Shown in pieces: positions 21,475 through 33,078 of a DNA stretch of 64,000 nucleotides. Position 1 is the first letter of the stretch; each line of letters begins with the position of its first letter. The stretch is from Portunus trituberculatus (lineage: Eukaryota; Arthropoda; Malacostraca; Decapoda; Portunidae): contig NC_059268.1 in assembly GCF_017591435.1 (NCBI RefSeq), positions 21,006,684 through 21,070,683 of the forward strand. Direction: 5' to 3'. Made by a program: the position numbers and the translations under genes. Under the pieces are notes generated by a model. It did not search any database. It was given only the letters and a program-made list of their open reading frames with translations, and had not been told where the DNA came from.

Positions 21475-21706
21475 CATGGCTCATATTCTGAAACACTTCT
21501 GCGTCTCACTGCACCTTCACTATTTTCAAACGGCTCCAGTTGAAGTGACACGGGTTTTTAAGGATGTGTCTGTGATTCTAGTGACATGTTAACAAGTTTT
21601 CTGCTTTAGTGATAGAACAAATACCCTTTAGAACTCGCCTAATCGTCTCTGTAGTCTTTGAAAATGGTCGCAGTGAGAGAGGGAAGCGTTTCTGAATGCG
21701 GCGCTA
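21475..21706 (-). mobile_element. Family B MITE, GCGCTA subfamily, inverted copy 4
   Basis: GGCTCATATTCTGAAACACT to CGTTTCTGAATGCGGCGCT. Its terminal GCGCT mirrors the start of the copy at 19811. Confidence 0.7.
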
Positions 21707-21987
21707 AGGTACTGTGAAGAGGGAGGAGGAGATGGAAGAGTTTTCAAAAGGATGGCGCTGTGTTGGGATTCACGGAGAAGTTTGGGAGAAGTTTTTGGGT
21801 CTTCAGCGGTGGATATGCGATTGCTGTTGATGAAAATATGCTCCAGTTATGTATTCGTCTGTGTGTGTGTTTGTGTGTGTATGGATAAGATGTGACTCTC
21901 CTCTCTACCGTGTCCGCAATCGAGTTTTCCTGTATAAGAGTTGCGCTGTACAGTTTTCACTCAGTAATGCGCCATCAGTTCTCTCAG

Positions 21988-22040
21988 TTTGTTTACTACG
22001 AGGACAAGTGGAAGAAGTGTCGGCGTTTGGCGCAGAACAC
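21988..22040 (+). CDS. Candidate internal exon, 53 bp, unknown
   Basis: Acceptor AGTTCTCTCAG|TTT, donor AACAC|GTGAGG. The frame reads FVYYEDKWKKCRRLAQN with a stop just upstream in the presumed intron and TGA just inside the donor intron. Strongly charged, protein-like composition. A different frame is open for 145 codons across 21849-22286, so the correct reading is uncertain. No domain recognised. Confidence 0.3.
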
Positions 22041-22230
22041 GTGAGGCGGTGGCTGGACTTCCCTCACTGCCATCACGAAATTGAACGAAATAATGCAAAT
22101 GTGACGATCTTGGTGGGTTTCTTCACTAGCGTTGCCTCATGTACTAGCGTTTCTCCCTTCTGCAGCAGCCACACGCCTTCCACGGCACCATTGGACGAAG
22201 AGAGGAGCGTTCAGCCTCACACGGGGAAGC

Positions 22231-22312
22231 CAAGGTTGCAACGCCAGACCCGCCATTTTGTTGCACGGAGGGAGGGAGGGTGGTGAGAGCTGCAGCGGTG
22301 GTTGCAGCCATG
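22231..22312 (+). promoter_or_regulatory. Promoter-like block before ATGGCGGCC
   Basis: GC-rich, with CCGCCATTTTGT (YY1-like) at about 22250 and GCAGCCATGGCGGCC at 22304-22318, in an otherwise ordinary context. Suggests a TATA-less start region. Confidence 0.25.
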
Positions 22313-22519
22313 GCGGCCTCGGACTCCAGTACTCCCCCGGCCCTCCTTGCTCCCTGTCTTCCTCCCCTCTGCGCCGCCACCTGCTCCCTGCTTCTCACTG
22401 CCTCGCCTCGCTCACCAGGGCTGCGGGAGGCGTGGGTGGGTGCACAGTGCAGGGAGGAGGGGAGGCCACGGTTATTGTTAGTATGGAGGCGGGCTGAGGG
22501 CTGGCCTGGGCTGGGCTAG
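22310..22519 (+). CDS. Possible first coding exon, optimal start context
   Basis: GCAGCCATGGCG is a near-ideal start context (G/C-rich, G at +4, G at -3). The frame starts MAASDSSTPPALLAPCLPP and stays open to 22519 in GC-rich DNA. The exon end is unknown; a GTGGGT near 22432 or 22436 is one possible donor. Ala/Ser/Pro-rich starts are common in regulatory proteins, but no domain is visible. GC-rich frames stay open by chance, so confidence is modest. Confidence 0.28.
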   Translation: MAASDSSTPPALLAPCLPPLCAATCSLLLTASPRSPGLREAWVGAQCREEGRPRLLLVWRRAEGWPGLG

Positions 22520-22606
22520 GCTTGGCTCGGGGTTGGGTGGGAGGTGAAATGTATTGCGTCGCTCTGAGTAACACGCCTACATGTGATGTGGATCGCCCTG
22601 ACACCG

Positions 22607-22611
<5 letters not shown>

Positions 22612-22650
<39 letters not shown>
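22612..22650. repeat. (GA)n microsatellite
   Basis: About 39 bases of GA repeats. Confidence 0.95.
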
Positions 22651-22654
<4 letters not shown>

Positions 22655-22787
22655 CGGTGCAAACATCATATTAAAAAATTGTGCGTACTCTCCAAGGAAT
22701 TTTAATGCCACACAATGATCGTAAACATTAGCCTCGAGACCTTCCCCTGCCAGGTTGGTGTTGACTCCCTGGCCAAGTATGTTCTTC

Positions 22788-22997
22788 TTAACCCCTTTAG
22801 TACTGGGACGCATTTTCATCATGAATTTTGGGTATGATTAGGCAGTTTTATTGACATTAGGAAGGGTCTATGGAGGTCAGGAGATTAATGACCAGAGTCT
22901 TCACCATTTTAACCCTCACATGAGTTTCTGAAGCTGTATAAAATCACCAAACAAGCAGAATGGTTTTGGAAACGCGTCATGGTACTGCAGGAGTTAA
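22788..22997 (-). mobile_element. Family A MITE, near full-length
   Basis: TTAACCCCTTTAGTACTGGG to CATGGTACTGCAGGAGTTAA, both TTAA intact. A small deletion removes part of CAAATAGTAAGCAG. Confidence 0.8.
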
Positions 22998-23559
22998 CAT
23001 TGGTTCTTTGAGAATGAATAAACAACTTCGTGATCAAACATTTTCCTTCGGGCATTGCAAATTTTTTAGTAAATTAAAAAGCTATACATTTTTCTTTTCT
23101 TCAGATATATTCCTTTTCTCATCACTCATATTGGTTCTTCTCGATTACAGTTTTTTGCATTCCAAGTTTCTCTTTCCAGGAAAACAAAATAAAAATGGGT
23201 TGATAACTGAGATGAGAGGCGATTTGAATACCCGTATGTCATTTTGAGATATGAAAACTGGAACTAAATTTTCATGCTTTTCATTACAAGTACTCTCAAT
23301 ATTTGATTCTCCGAGATACACTAAAGTTACAGCCGACAAGAAATGAATGACGCCACATAAGTGAATTAAAGCGAGTTAACAGAATCTCGGCTTTGCTTGA
23401 ACGTGGAGCGCTTCATTGAGTCTGTGTTGATGAAGGCTTCCACTTGTTTGCCTGGTTCTTTGTTTCAGGAGCTCAGCCGTGGTCTCGTGTTGCAGATCTG
23501 GTGGCTACGCTGAATCTTAATCTATCCTGCATGTCACCCTCGTACAGTTCACGATATCC
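22998..23559. other. No supported gene
   Basis: A good acceptor-like site (GGTTCTTTGTTTCAG) at 23468 is followed by an open stretch that meets a stop within 15 codons and has no donor. Otherwise unremarkable A/T-rich sequence. Confidence 0.4.
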
Positions 23560-23812
23560 AAGAACACCAGTATATTTGCATCTCTGGTAAACTCTGGAAC
23601 TCCCTGCATGCTTCCTGCTTCTGTATTTCCAACTTCCTATGACTTGACTTTATTTAAGAGGGAGGTTTCAAGACATTTATCCCTTTCTTTTGGCTAACTC
23701 TTTCGGACCCTGCAAGAGGACTGGCAACTAGTGGGCCTTTATTTCTAATTCTATGTTGCCCTTGGTCAGCTTTCCCCTCTTACATAAAAAGGTGAAATAA
23801 ATAGCAAGAAAA
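23560..23812 (+). mobile_element. Decayed LINE 3' end (Jockey-like), best copy
   Basis: The plus-strand frame contains FKREVSRHLSLSFG, LFRTLQEDWQLVGLYF and VALGQLSPLT, interrupted by in-frame stops: the C-terminal tail of a non-LTR retrotransposon reverse transcriptase open frame. It ends near TACATAAAAAGGTGAAATAA. Same segment as 1469-1950 on the other strand. Non-coding now. Confidence 0.6.
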
Positions 23813-24067
23813 AGACTGATCTGAATGGGCTTATACAATATAAATATTCATGAAGAAGTACCTGTGATGAAAATAAGAGTCTTTATATCTTTTTTCCTTA
23901 CGAAGCGTCACCAAAACTGCCACCGATGTTGATAGCGAGGTGCGTGTCCAGCCAGCAGTGTGTAGCCTCTACCTCCCACCTTGTTGGGTCGATACCACCC
24001 GCGCTTCTCAGAACACCTCACCTTAGGACACTAACCGCTGGATGTGGCCTTGACCTGTCTCCGCGCG

Positions 24068-24521
24068 ATGCCTCTCATTCACTCACATCTTTGGACTCAC
24101 TTTGATGATAACGCTGAGTCAAGTCTAATCTTAGTTATTAAAGCAGCAGTGTTCAAGTGTCCATAGTTACAGTGATGGCTAGCAGTTCTCCTAAACGTGA
24201 TTATTTAACTACTGACTAACTACGACGTGCCTGTCACTCACTCTTTTGGACTTACTTAGATAACGCTGTGTCCTCAAATCCAACCTTATATTGAAGCAGC
24301 AGTATTGAAGTGTCCATATATGTTACAGAGATGGCCAGCAGTTCTCGAGGTATGTGGGAACTTCAAACGTGATTATCTAACGACGTGCCTCTCATTCACT
24401 CAGATGTGTTCTCAAGTCCAACCTTATTATATTGAAGCGGCAGTGTTCAAGTGTACATAGTTACAGAGATGGCCATCGGTTCTCAAGGTATGTGGGAACT
24501 CCTAAACGTGATTACCTAACC
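24068..24521. repeat. Three degenerate tandem copies, about 150 bp
   Basis: Units begin near 24068, 24225 and 24382. Each contains CYTMTCATTCACTC-like, GAAGCRGCAGTRTT and CATAGTTACAGNGATGGC motifs and ends AAACGTGATTAYNTAAC. Confidence 0.75.
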
Positions 24522-24598
24522 ACTCTGGATCCCTGGCCAAGAGAAATCCAGCCTTACTTTCCATCTGTTGATCATCTCCGTCCTGATAGTAAGACAAA

Positions 24599-24679
24599 TA
24601 CTTCTACCCGGGATTCCCAAGCCGAGTGACTGCTTAAAAATACTTCTACCCGGGATTCCCAAGCCGATTGACTGCTTAA
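24599..24679. repeat. Tandem duplication, period 42 bp
   Basis: TACTTCTACCCGGGATTCCC and AAGCCGANTGACTGCTTAA occur twice (24599-24637, 24641-24679) with one base difference. Confidence 0.9.
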
Positions 24680-24961
24680 CCTAGTTTTCTTGTACTTTGG
24701 TCTAGTTTTGTTGTGCTTTCAGGAGTTGGTTGGTGTGTCAGTTGTTGGTGTTTTGCGTCTATGTGTTCTTCATTTATTTGCTACGATTCTTTGAGGTGTC
24801 AGAGGTGTATGTGTTGCATTGACTAGAGTACCCACAATGATTCTTACGGTAAAACGAGAAATAGAAGAAGAAAACAACAATAACGACAGTAAATAGACCA
24901 TCTTTCACATTACTTTTCTCTTTTACTGTCTGACCTTGCGGGGAGACTAGCATTTGGAAGA

Positions 24962-25120
24962 ACTTCGTACTTAGCGAGGTGGTGGCATAATGGATAAGTT
25001 GGTGAGCGTGGGATCGGGCCGACGTCCACACGTAGGTTCGAAGCTTAATAGGCCTTCCATATACTCTTCAAGTTACCTACAGGTACTATAGACCATGATA
25101 TAAAAAATTGAATAAATAAA
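24962..25120 (+). mobile_element. tRNA-derived SINE-like element
   Basis: TGGCATAATGG (A-box-like) and TAGGTTCGAAGC (B-box-like) are spaced about 45 bases apart after GCGAGGTGG, the pattern of a SINE head from a tRNA. The cloverleaf is not intact, so it is not a functional tRNA gene. Confidence 0.4.
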
Positions 25121-25218
25121 AAAAAAATCTGCAATCAAAACCTTCTGAGTCTTACGAAGCTTTATTACAAGAAGTACGAAGCTCCACACTGGCCGAACCC
25201 GTACTAAAATATTCCTAT

Positions 25219-25248
25219 GTGTGTATGTGTGTGTGTGTGTGTGTGTGT
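25219..25248. repeat. (GT)n microsatellite
   Basis: About 30 bases of GT repeats. Confidence 0.93.
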
Positions 25249-25420
25249 GCTGTCAAGGGGTGTTCCGTCTCCTCTCATAATTGCAGCTCGTTGTCTGATT
25301 ACTTGATTAGCGTTATTATGAGCAAAGTTATGAGAAGCCTGACATAGAAGATAAAAGGAGTTTGCATCACTAGTTTGTTTTTTCCTTCGTGTTTTTAAGT
25401 TGTCAGTATTTTTGTCTGAT

Positions 25421-25645
<225 letters not shown>

Positions 25646-25837
25646 ACCGAGCCAGCCAGCCAGTAGAGCCAGTCCCAGAGTAGGCCTATGAACCACCCCT
25701 ATGAATAAAGCGGCCAGTGAACTTGGCCCCAGAATGTTGGCGACATGTAGGTGCAGGCGCTCAGTTGCCAGGTGTGGACTTCTCCCTGGACTTAGTGGAA
25801 ATTAAAGTTTATTAGTATGAACACTTCTTTTTATAGT

Positions 25838-26050
25838 CAGGCCAATATTGTGAAACACTTTTGGCATCACCTCCACTATTTTCAAAAGACTCTGGTTGAA
25901 GTTACGTTGATTTTTAAGCGTGTTTCTCTGATTCTAGTGACAGATTAACACGATTACTGCATCATTAACAAGCAAAACAGTCTTGAGAACTAGGTTGATC
26001 ATTGCGGCCTTTGAAAAACAGTCGAAGGGAGAGAGCAAAGAGTTCCAAGT
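25838..26050 (-). mobile_element. Family B MITE, copy
   Basis: CAATATTGTGAAACACTTTTG at the left, GAGAGAGCAAAGAGTTCC at the right. Confidence 0.6.
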
Positions 26051-26297
26051 CCTTCTGAGAACCTAAAGATTTAATGTGTCTGGTTTATGATGGTCTGAGT
26101 TTGCACTATGATGTTTGCGGTGCCACATATACAGTTTCCCCTTCATGTCTCGTGTTATATCCTGGCAGTTCACTTGCCCGAAGGCTCTGTTGAGGGAAGG
26201 ATGTATGAGTGGATGGGTGGACGGGTGGATGGGGGTGACTTTAGGCCCAGCGTGAAGGGAAGGAAGTGTTTCATGGGACGTGGAAGTGAGTGTGATT

Positions 26298-26523
26298 GAG
26301 GCTCTTATTCTCAAACACTTCTGTGCTTCACCTCCACTATTTCAAGAGGGTTTATTTAAATGTACACGAGTTTTTTCAAGGTGTTTTTACGGTTCTATAA
26401 GGCAGAGTGAGAATATTTCTTCATTATTAACTGGAGAAACACTCTTGAAAACCCCGCTAATCATCTCTGTGACCTTTGGAAAATAGTCGTGGTGAGAGGG
26501 CAAAGCGTTTCTGAATAAGGACC
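26298..26523 (-). mobile_element. Family B MITE, full-length
   Basis: GGCTCTTATTCTCAAACACT to AAAGCGTTTCTGAATAAGGA. Internal AACTGGAGAAACACTCTTGA is typical. Confidence 0.75.
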
Positions 26524-26654
26524 TGCGACAGTTCCTTCCTGCACCGACTCGTTTATTCTTTTTTTCCTCGTCTTCTGTCTGTCCACTGTGACGCTTTGGG
26601 TGTGAAATAAAGTGACTTGGTTTGATGGATTTGCTTGTGAGTGTCATTGCTTAT

Positions 26655-26820
26655 CACCATCACCATCATCGCTGCTACCACCAACAATAACACCACTACC
26701 AGCATCACCACCACCATTTCTCAGCTATCACCACCAACTACTCAGTATCCTGGGAAACACATCACCACCATCACCACCACCACCACCATCACCAGCCACC
26801 CAGCCAGCCAGCCAGCCATT
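26655..26820. repeat. Degenerate (CAC/ATC/ACC) trinucleotide region
   Basis: Imperfect ACC, ATC and CAC triplets with CAGC units at the right end. 26821-27034 holds nothing recognised. Confidence 0.85.
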
Positions 26821-27034
26821 ACCATCAAGTAACCACGAATCACCTGAACATATGTAGCGTGTAAAGATAATGACGCAGTGTTTAGCGGACCCGTTAGCGA
26901 AGTGAGTGTGCCCTTAGTAATTACAGACATTGGGGGCTTCATTGGCTGAAAAACACATAGCTGGCTTACGGAACTTGCAGTGAAGGTATTAATGAATAGG
27001 TTGAAAGGTTTGGAAAGGATGATTAAAGCCAATA

Positions 27035-27239
27035 TTAACCTCTTCAGTACCATGACGCATTTTTATATCTATTCTTATTACTTGGTGTTTTTATAAGGCT
27101 TCAGAAACTTAATGCGGGGGATTGAAATAGTGAACACTTTGGCCATTAGTCTTCTGACCTCCATCAACCCCTTATAGTGAAAGTAAAATCGTTTAATCAC
27201 ACTCAAAATTCAAGGTAAAAATGTGTCTCAGTACTAAGT
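27035..27239 (+). mobile_element. Family A MITE, right end lost
   Basis: Starts TTAACCTCTTCAGTACCATG and ends GTGTCTCAGTACTAAG without the terminal TTAA. Confidence 0.7.
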
Positions 27240-27681
27240 TTTTCTCATAACTTTTTTTTTAAGGCAAGAGTCTGATTTTAAGTCGTTTTTGTATTGTACT
27301 TCTTCACTATCCATATTCCTTCGACTCACTATTCCTCTTCAAATCGTTCAGTTTATAAAGTCAAAAAATTCAACGATCGTGCTTATTTTTTCTACGATAA
27401 TACGTGCACTAACCAACACTAACCTAGCGGCGCCTTTAATAGTCGCTTGTAGGAGTTCATCTTAGTTACCTTAATTCGAAACATGGACTGACTGGTGAAG
27501 TGTGTATCTATCTTATAAGTGGAGCAAACAACTGATACTTTCCCTGGTAATCGAGGCTTGTAGGGGATGTGAGGACCCGTTGGAACACTTGCCAAACATC
27601 AGAGCAAGTGTTGCTGCATATGTGTGTGTATGGGAGGACAGGAGGAGGAGAATGGGGGATGATTGCGTGCGTGTATGAGTG
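27240..27681. other. A/T-rich, nothing recognised
   Basis: No open frame above 75 codons with splice support, no repeat recognised. Confidence 0.5.
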
Positions 27682-27866
27682 TATCTTATTCTGAAACACG
27701 TATTTCCCGTATCTCTACTATTTTGAAAAGGATACACGTGTTCTTAAGTGGTTTTTGAGGTTCCAGTGACAGATTAAGAAGGTCTCTGCGCTATCAACAG
27801 GAGAAACACTCTTGAGAATTTGGCATATCGTGGTGATGGTGAGAGAGCGAAGCGTTTCAGAATACA
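27682..27866 (-). mobile_element. Family B MITE, shortened copy
   Basis: GTATCTTATTCTGAAACACG to AGCGTTTCAGAATACACAC. It ends at a (CT)n tract. Confidence 0.65.
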
Positions 27867-27869
27867 CAC

Positions 27870-27872
<3 letters not shown>

Positions 27873-27928
<56 letters not shown>
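27873..27928. repeat. (CT)n microsatellite
   Basis: About 56 bases of CT repeats directly at the end of a family B copy. Confidence 0.96.
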
Positions 27929-27932
<4 letters not shown>

Positions 27933-28119
27933 GTACTGCCATAACCTAATCTTCACAACTAGTGCTATAAATTATCATTACATCTCTAATGAAGGTACAA
28001 TGAACACTTGTGAAAATGCAAATATTAGTAAAATGTGGCTCTGCATTACCCACACCTGTGTAATGAGACCAATTGAATGCAACCTAATATTGCATTTAGA
28101 GAAATATCATAGTTTTCGT

Positions 28120-28124
<5 letters not shown>

Positions 28125-28190
<66 letters not shown>
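28125..28190. repeat. (GA)n microsatellite
   Basis: About 66 bases of GA repeats. GA-rich imperfect repeats recur at 28320-28390. Confidence 0.96.
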
Positions 28191-28191
<1 letters not shown>

Positions 28192-28541
28192 AGTAAACAC
28201 GAATGTTAATGATAATAATAATGAAGATGATGATGGTGGTAATGACGTCTTTGTAGGAAAAATAGAAAGGCTTTGGGATAACGAGGGCGCCATAAAAGAG
28301 GCTGGGTGAAGGAGGCGGATGGAGAGAGAGGAAGAGAGAGGAAGAGAGAGGGTGAGGGAGTGAGGGAGTGAGGGATGAGAGGGGGAGGTAGAGCGAGATT
28401 ATACAGATTACACTTAATTATGGAGCTAATGAGCGGTTAGGTGAAGGGGGCTGATATTCTCCCGAGCTGGTGGCGAGGAAGAGTTAAGAGTTGTCCTGGG
28501 GCTGCTTGTGGGCTGAGTCTCATTCGGCACGTCTCTGAATT

Positions 28542-28765
28542 CGGCCCGTATTCTGAAAGGCTTTGCTCTCTCACCATCACTGCTTTCCAAAGGGTCCAGT
28601 TGAAGATACATGTGTTTTTAAGAGTATCTTTATGGTTCTGGTGATAGATTGGCAAGATTTTTACTTTATTATATGGAGAATTTGTCTCAAAAGCCCGGCT
28701 AATTGTCTTTGTGGCCTTTGAAAATTGTCGTATTGAGAGTGGAAGGCGTTTTCGAAAACGGGTAG
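28542..28765 (-). mobile_element. Family B MITE, full-length
   Basis: CGGCCCGTATTCTGAAAGGC to GAAGGCGTTTTCGAAAACGGG. Confidence 0.7.
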
Positions 28766-29273
28766 TCACAATGCAGCGCTGAAACTAGACCTTATTAATT
28801 GACAGTAGCTGTGTGTCTTCCTGGGGTCAGTGAGACACACGTAGAGGAGCGTGAGGACACATTAGCATGAGATGAAGAAGGATGAACATTGAATAGACTC
28901 TGACTGTCATGTTGATAGGCCGCGGAGGTTGTTCCTTGAGAAAACAACAAAAAACTGAACCCTGCTGCCAGTAACAAATGAAGGCCTATAGTTAAAGAGG
29001 CCTACACGAACGCCTGGAGAAGTTGGAGGGTGGCACAAACGGACACCGCAAGGGAGGAAGGAGGGAGGGAGGCAGGCGGTCCTTTGGTGTCTTAGCTATA
29101 CAGACGGCGGCGGAATGCTAAGGTGGTGATGAACTCCGTGTGTGTGAACCCGCCGCTCCTCTCTGGGTACTAAATGTTCACACGTCGAGCCCGTTAATCT
29201 ACACAACTGCACCGCCTGAGAAGTTTCCGCAAATAAGTCAGCTTTTGTGGTGGGAAAGACGAGGGGAGTTGGT
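28766..29273. other. No supported gene
   Basis: Contains AGGCCTATA/AGGCCTACACG words near 28980-29005 resembling the element at 18180. Nothing else recognised. Confidence 0.4.
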
Positions 29274-29475
29274 TTAAGCCATTTAATACTGGGACACATT
29301 TTTAGCTTGAGATTTCTGTACGATTGACATTAGAAAGGGTCTACGGAGGTCAGAAGATTAATAGCCACAGTCTTCACTATTTTAATCCTTCTCATGAGTT
29401 TCTGAAGCTGTATAAAATCACCAAATAGTAAGCGGAATGAATATAGAAACACGTCATGGTATACCGAAGGTGTAA
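29274..29475 (-). mobile_element. Family A MITE, diverged
   Basis: Left end decayed (TTAAGCCATTTAATACTGGG). Body intact with AGCGGAATGAATATAGAAAC near the right end. Confidence 0.65.
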
Positions 29476-29892
29476 AGAGTCTATACTGTGAGGGGAGGCA
29501 GTGAGGGAAACGTGTAACAAGTGTTCTTGGGTCACGAGGGGTATATACGTACATAGATACATTTGCACGCGGAAACTTAGGATGTACAATGATAGATACA
29601 AACACTTCATACAGTATACATTCCTTCGTCGTTTTTGTAGAGTGAAGTGTTGGCATCATGTTCGAGTCAACCTTTAGCTGTTTTTGCCCATTGAATCTTC
29701 CTCTGCGACTCCAGTCATGCCCTTCACGTACTCCAGTGTATCTGAAACTGAGAACAGACGTGAGAGTTTAGTGGTTTTGCTTTTTCTACTGTGAGGGCAT
29801 GACGACCCCAGTTTGTGAAGGGCGTGGGTGAGGCGAGGGATGGTGTGGGAAAGTATGCGCGGAACGACCTTCAGACGACCCGTGTGAGTTTG

Positions 29893-30100
29893 AGGTCCGT
29901 ATTGAGAAACCCTTCGCTATTTCACCATGACTGTTTTCCAAGGCCACAGAGATGACTGGCTGGTTTCTAAAGAGTGTTTCTCCTGTTAACGGTATGAAAA
30001 TCTTGTTAATCTGTCACTAGAACAATAAGAATACCCTTTAAAAGCCATTGGCACTAACTTGATAGCCTTTTGAAAGTAGAAGAGATGCAGTAGGATGCCG
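29893..30100 (+). mobile_element. Family B MITE, diverged
   Basis: GTCCGTATTGAGAAACCCTTC at the left. Right end decayed after GCCTTTTGAAAGTAGAAG. Confidence 0.6.
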
Positions 30101-30367
30101 AAGAAGCTGCCACACGACCACCCCTGAAGGACTATGACCCTTTCTCGGCCTGTGTCATAGCCAGAGATGCGACAGTAGAGGAGTGAGACGAGAGTGGAGA
30201 GAAGTGGGGGCATGTCTCGCTCATAAGCTTTACTGCCCGTTACTCTGCGCTCGATGGTGTCTCAAGCTGTTGCTCTTTGCCTAATTTGCATCCTCTCGGC
30301 CCCCATGCAGATAAGGAATTGACTCTGTTCGTACCCTAGTGATGCAGGTGTGCTTGGGCGTGCATCG

Positions 30368-30369
<2 letters not shown>

Positions 30370-30421
<52 letters not shown>
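30370..30421. repeat. (CA)n microsatellite
   Basis: About 52 bases of CA repeats. Confidence 0.96.
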
Positions 30422-30425
<4 letters not shown>

Positions 30426-30493
30426 AAAGGACAAAAAAGAATGAGAAATGAAGGTACAGAGACAGAAGCACAGGTGTATATGTAAGATTTCGT

Positions 30494-30656
<163 letters not shown>

Positions 30657-31011
30657 GACTGCAAGGACTCTCTCTCAACTCTCTCTCTCTGCTGAACACT
30701 TCTTGCAAACGAGAGGTGAGCTGTGACCGCCTTCCCTGCGTGTTAGGATGCTATACTCTGAATGCCACCTTGAAAGCACCAACCGGCCTCGTCTCTGCTC
30801 GATAAGGAATGCTAGGAAGACGCGACGAGGAGCACGACTTCCTGAACAGCTGTCTTCTTTGCTGAGGTCAATAGTGAATGAAAACTGCATCGGTATTACT
30901 GTGTGTCTGCTGGAAATTGATGTTTCGTGTGTGCTGATTTGAAGTGGTATGTTTTGTGTGTTGCAGATTCATAGTTTTGATGTTTGCCTGGAATGTTGGC
31001 GTGGTAGGGCT

Positions 31012-31028
31012 TGTAGTAGTAGTAGTAA

Positions 31029-31086
<58 letters not shown>
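31012..31086. repeat. (TAG)n microsatellite
   Basis: About 75 bases of TAG with one TAA interruption. Confidence 0.97.
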
Positions 31087-31087
<1 letters not shown>

Positions 31088-31130
31088 TTTTTGTTGCTGT
31101 CAGTCGTGCTCCCTCTCTTGTCACGATGGG

Positions 31131-31402
31131 CAAAAGTCACGAATATGTGTATCTTTAGTTCCTGTGTTTGCCAATTAACATGAAATTGCTGAGACATCAA
31201 AACCAACAGTAGCAAGACCATGCATCAACAACAACAATTACTACTATACCAAAAGTCACGAGTAAGCGTGTCTTCAGCTCCTGTGCTCCCCAATCCGCAT
31301 GAAATTGCTGATATTTTCTTCATTAGGGACTTGAAGAACTGAGACATCAAAACCAACAGTAGCAAGACCGTCAACAACAACAATTACTACTATACTACTA
31401 CG
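31131..31402. repeat. Imperfect tandem duplication, period 119 bp
   Basis: CAAAAGTCACGA, CATGAAATTGCTGA and CATCAAAACCAACAGTAGCA occur in both copies (31131-31249, 31250-31402). The second has an extra block of about 30 bases. Confidence 0.8.
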
Positions 31403-31584
31403 ACTGCTGCTCCCACCACCAATCCCACCACTGGTACTACAACTCCTACCTCTCAACAGCATTAACAATTAGTGGCCCATTGCTGTGTTGCAGAGGAGTA
31501 GCATTAGGTGTTGTCCTGCACAGGTGGTGGAGGGCGTGAGGCGAATGGAAAATACGATAACGAACCAGGAGCAAAGACAGTTGA

Positions 31585-31803
31585 CGCCTATTTTCATGCT
31601 CCTTGCTCTCTCACCACGATAGTTTTCCAAGGCCACAGAGACGACTAGCCAGGTTTTCAAGACAGTTTCTATTTATAATAATCCAGAAATCTTGCCAGTC
31701 CATCACCGGAACAATAGAAATACCCTTAAAAACATGAACATCTTCGACTAAAGCCTTTGGAAAGTAGTGATGGTGAGAGAGCAAGGTGTTTAAGAATACG
31801 GGG
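31585..31803 (+). mobile_element. Family B MITE, full-length
   Basis: CCTTGCTCTCTCACCACGAT to GTGTTTAAGAATACGGGG. Very close to 17267-17485. Confidence 0.75.
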
Positions 31804-32533
31804 TGAGTGAGGCAGTGGCTGGCGAGCGGCAACGGGAGAAGATCCTTGTGTTGTCAGCGTGCCAGTTTACAGTAGCGCTTCCCTTTCTGCGCCCTCTACC
31901 GGATGAGTCGAAAGCAATGCAGGCAGTTTTGTTCCTTTCTTCGCATTTGTTACTGAGACCTCGCAAGGGCTCAAGAATAGAAAAAGAAGAAAAATAGATC
32001 TGTCTAATATGTCTGTCCCTAAAAGGTTACTTGAAAAAAAAATTGATCATTCCGTTCCCTAGTCTTGAAACTCCTTTGATTGAAGCAGGAAAAGAGTTAA
32101 GTATTGATAGATAGATAGATATTTATTGACATTCTCCATGGTTCTTAAGCTTCTCTTTCTCACTTCTTAAGACTTTGTGTGTACATCAATTCTCTCTCCC
32201 TTCGGCGTCCAAGCTCCTTTACCACAAAGAATCAGTATTACAAACAATGATTTAATACGGCAGTGGTTCATAATGAAAGAGTGACACACATTAAAACAAC
32301 GATTGATTGATTAACATTCCAGTGTCGCCAAGAGGAAGTGAGGTATTGAGCTGAGGAAGGTGATAGGTGTAGTGTACTGTGCCGCAAGACACCTACTGAG
32401 CCACTTGCATTGTGCCAGGAGCCTTACCTGGTTCTGCCGTTGCATGTCAAGAAAATCATGTAGTGTAGACTCATATTGCAGTACATACACAGGTGCTTTA
32501 TGTGTCCTTATTTACGAATAGTTGATGAAGTGC
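31804..32533. other. No supported gene
   Basis: A short GATA run followed by ATTTATTGAC at 32105-32130 may be the end of a retroelement. Otherwise nothing recognised. Confidence 0.4.
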
Positions 32534-32592
<59 letters not shown>

Positions 32593-32603
32593 TGTTGTTG
32601 TTT

Positions 32604-32649
<46 letters not shown>

Positions 32650-32710
32650 ATCGTAGTAGTAGTAGTAGTAGTAATTGTTGTTGTTGTTGTTCTTGTTCTT
32701 GTTGTTGTTA

Positions 32711-32748
<38 letters not shown>
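32534..32748. repeat. (TAG)n/(TTG)n compound microsatellite
   Basis: TAG 32534-32591, TTG 32592-32649, TAG 32653-32673, TTG/CTT mix, TAG 32710-32748: five alternating trinucleotide blocks. Confidence 0.97.
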
Positions 32749-32749
<1 letters not shown>

Positions 32750-33078
32750 CACCAGTGAGTAGTACTGACGTTAGGAATAAGAGGCACCACCAAACACACG
32801 AGAGCATTGGTAACAGCAGGCGAGGCAGCAGAGGCAGAGAGTGGCTAGCTAGAAGAGAGACTTTAACAATGCAATGAGCGACTGAGTATTCCCTTTGGTG
32901 TTCGCGGCATAGCAATAACATCAAAGTCGAACACTTCCTTACGCTTTATCAACACGGGGACTGGCTGACGCTGCGCACCTGCATCCCTAACACTCAGGCC
33001 ATGCAAGCCACACCGTCCTGTCTGTCTCACTTAGCATTCCGCAGCGGTACACACCAGGATGTTTCTGCTGGGCTCAAG

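Noticed and set aside
24962..25045. Functional tRNA gene
   Set aside because: A- and B-box-like words are present but no cloverleaf with paired acceptor and anticodon stems forms.
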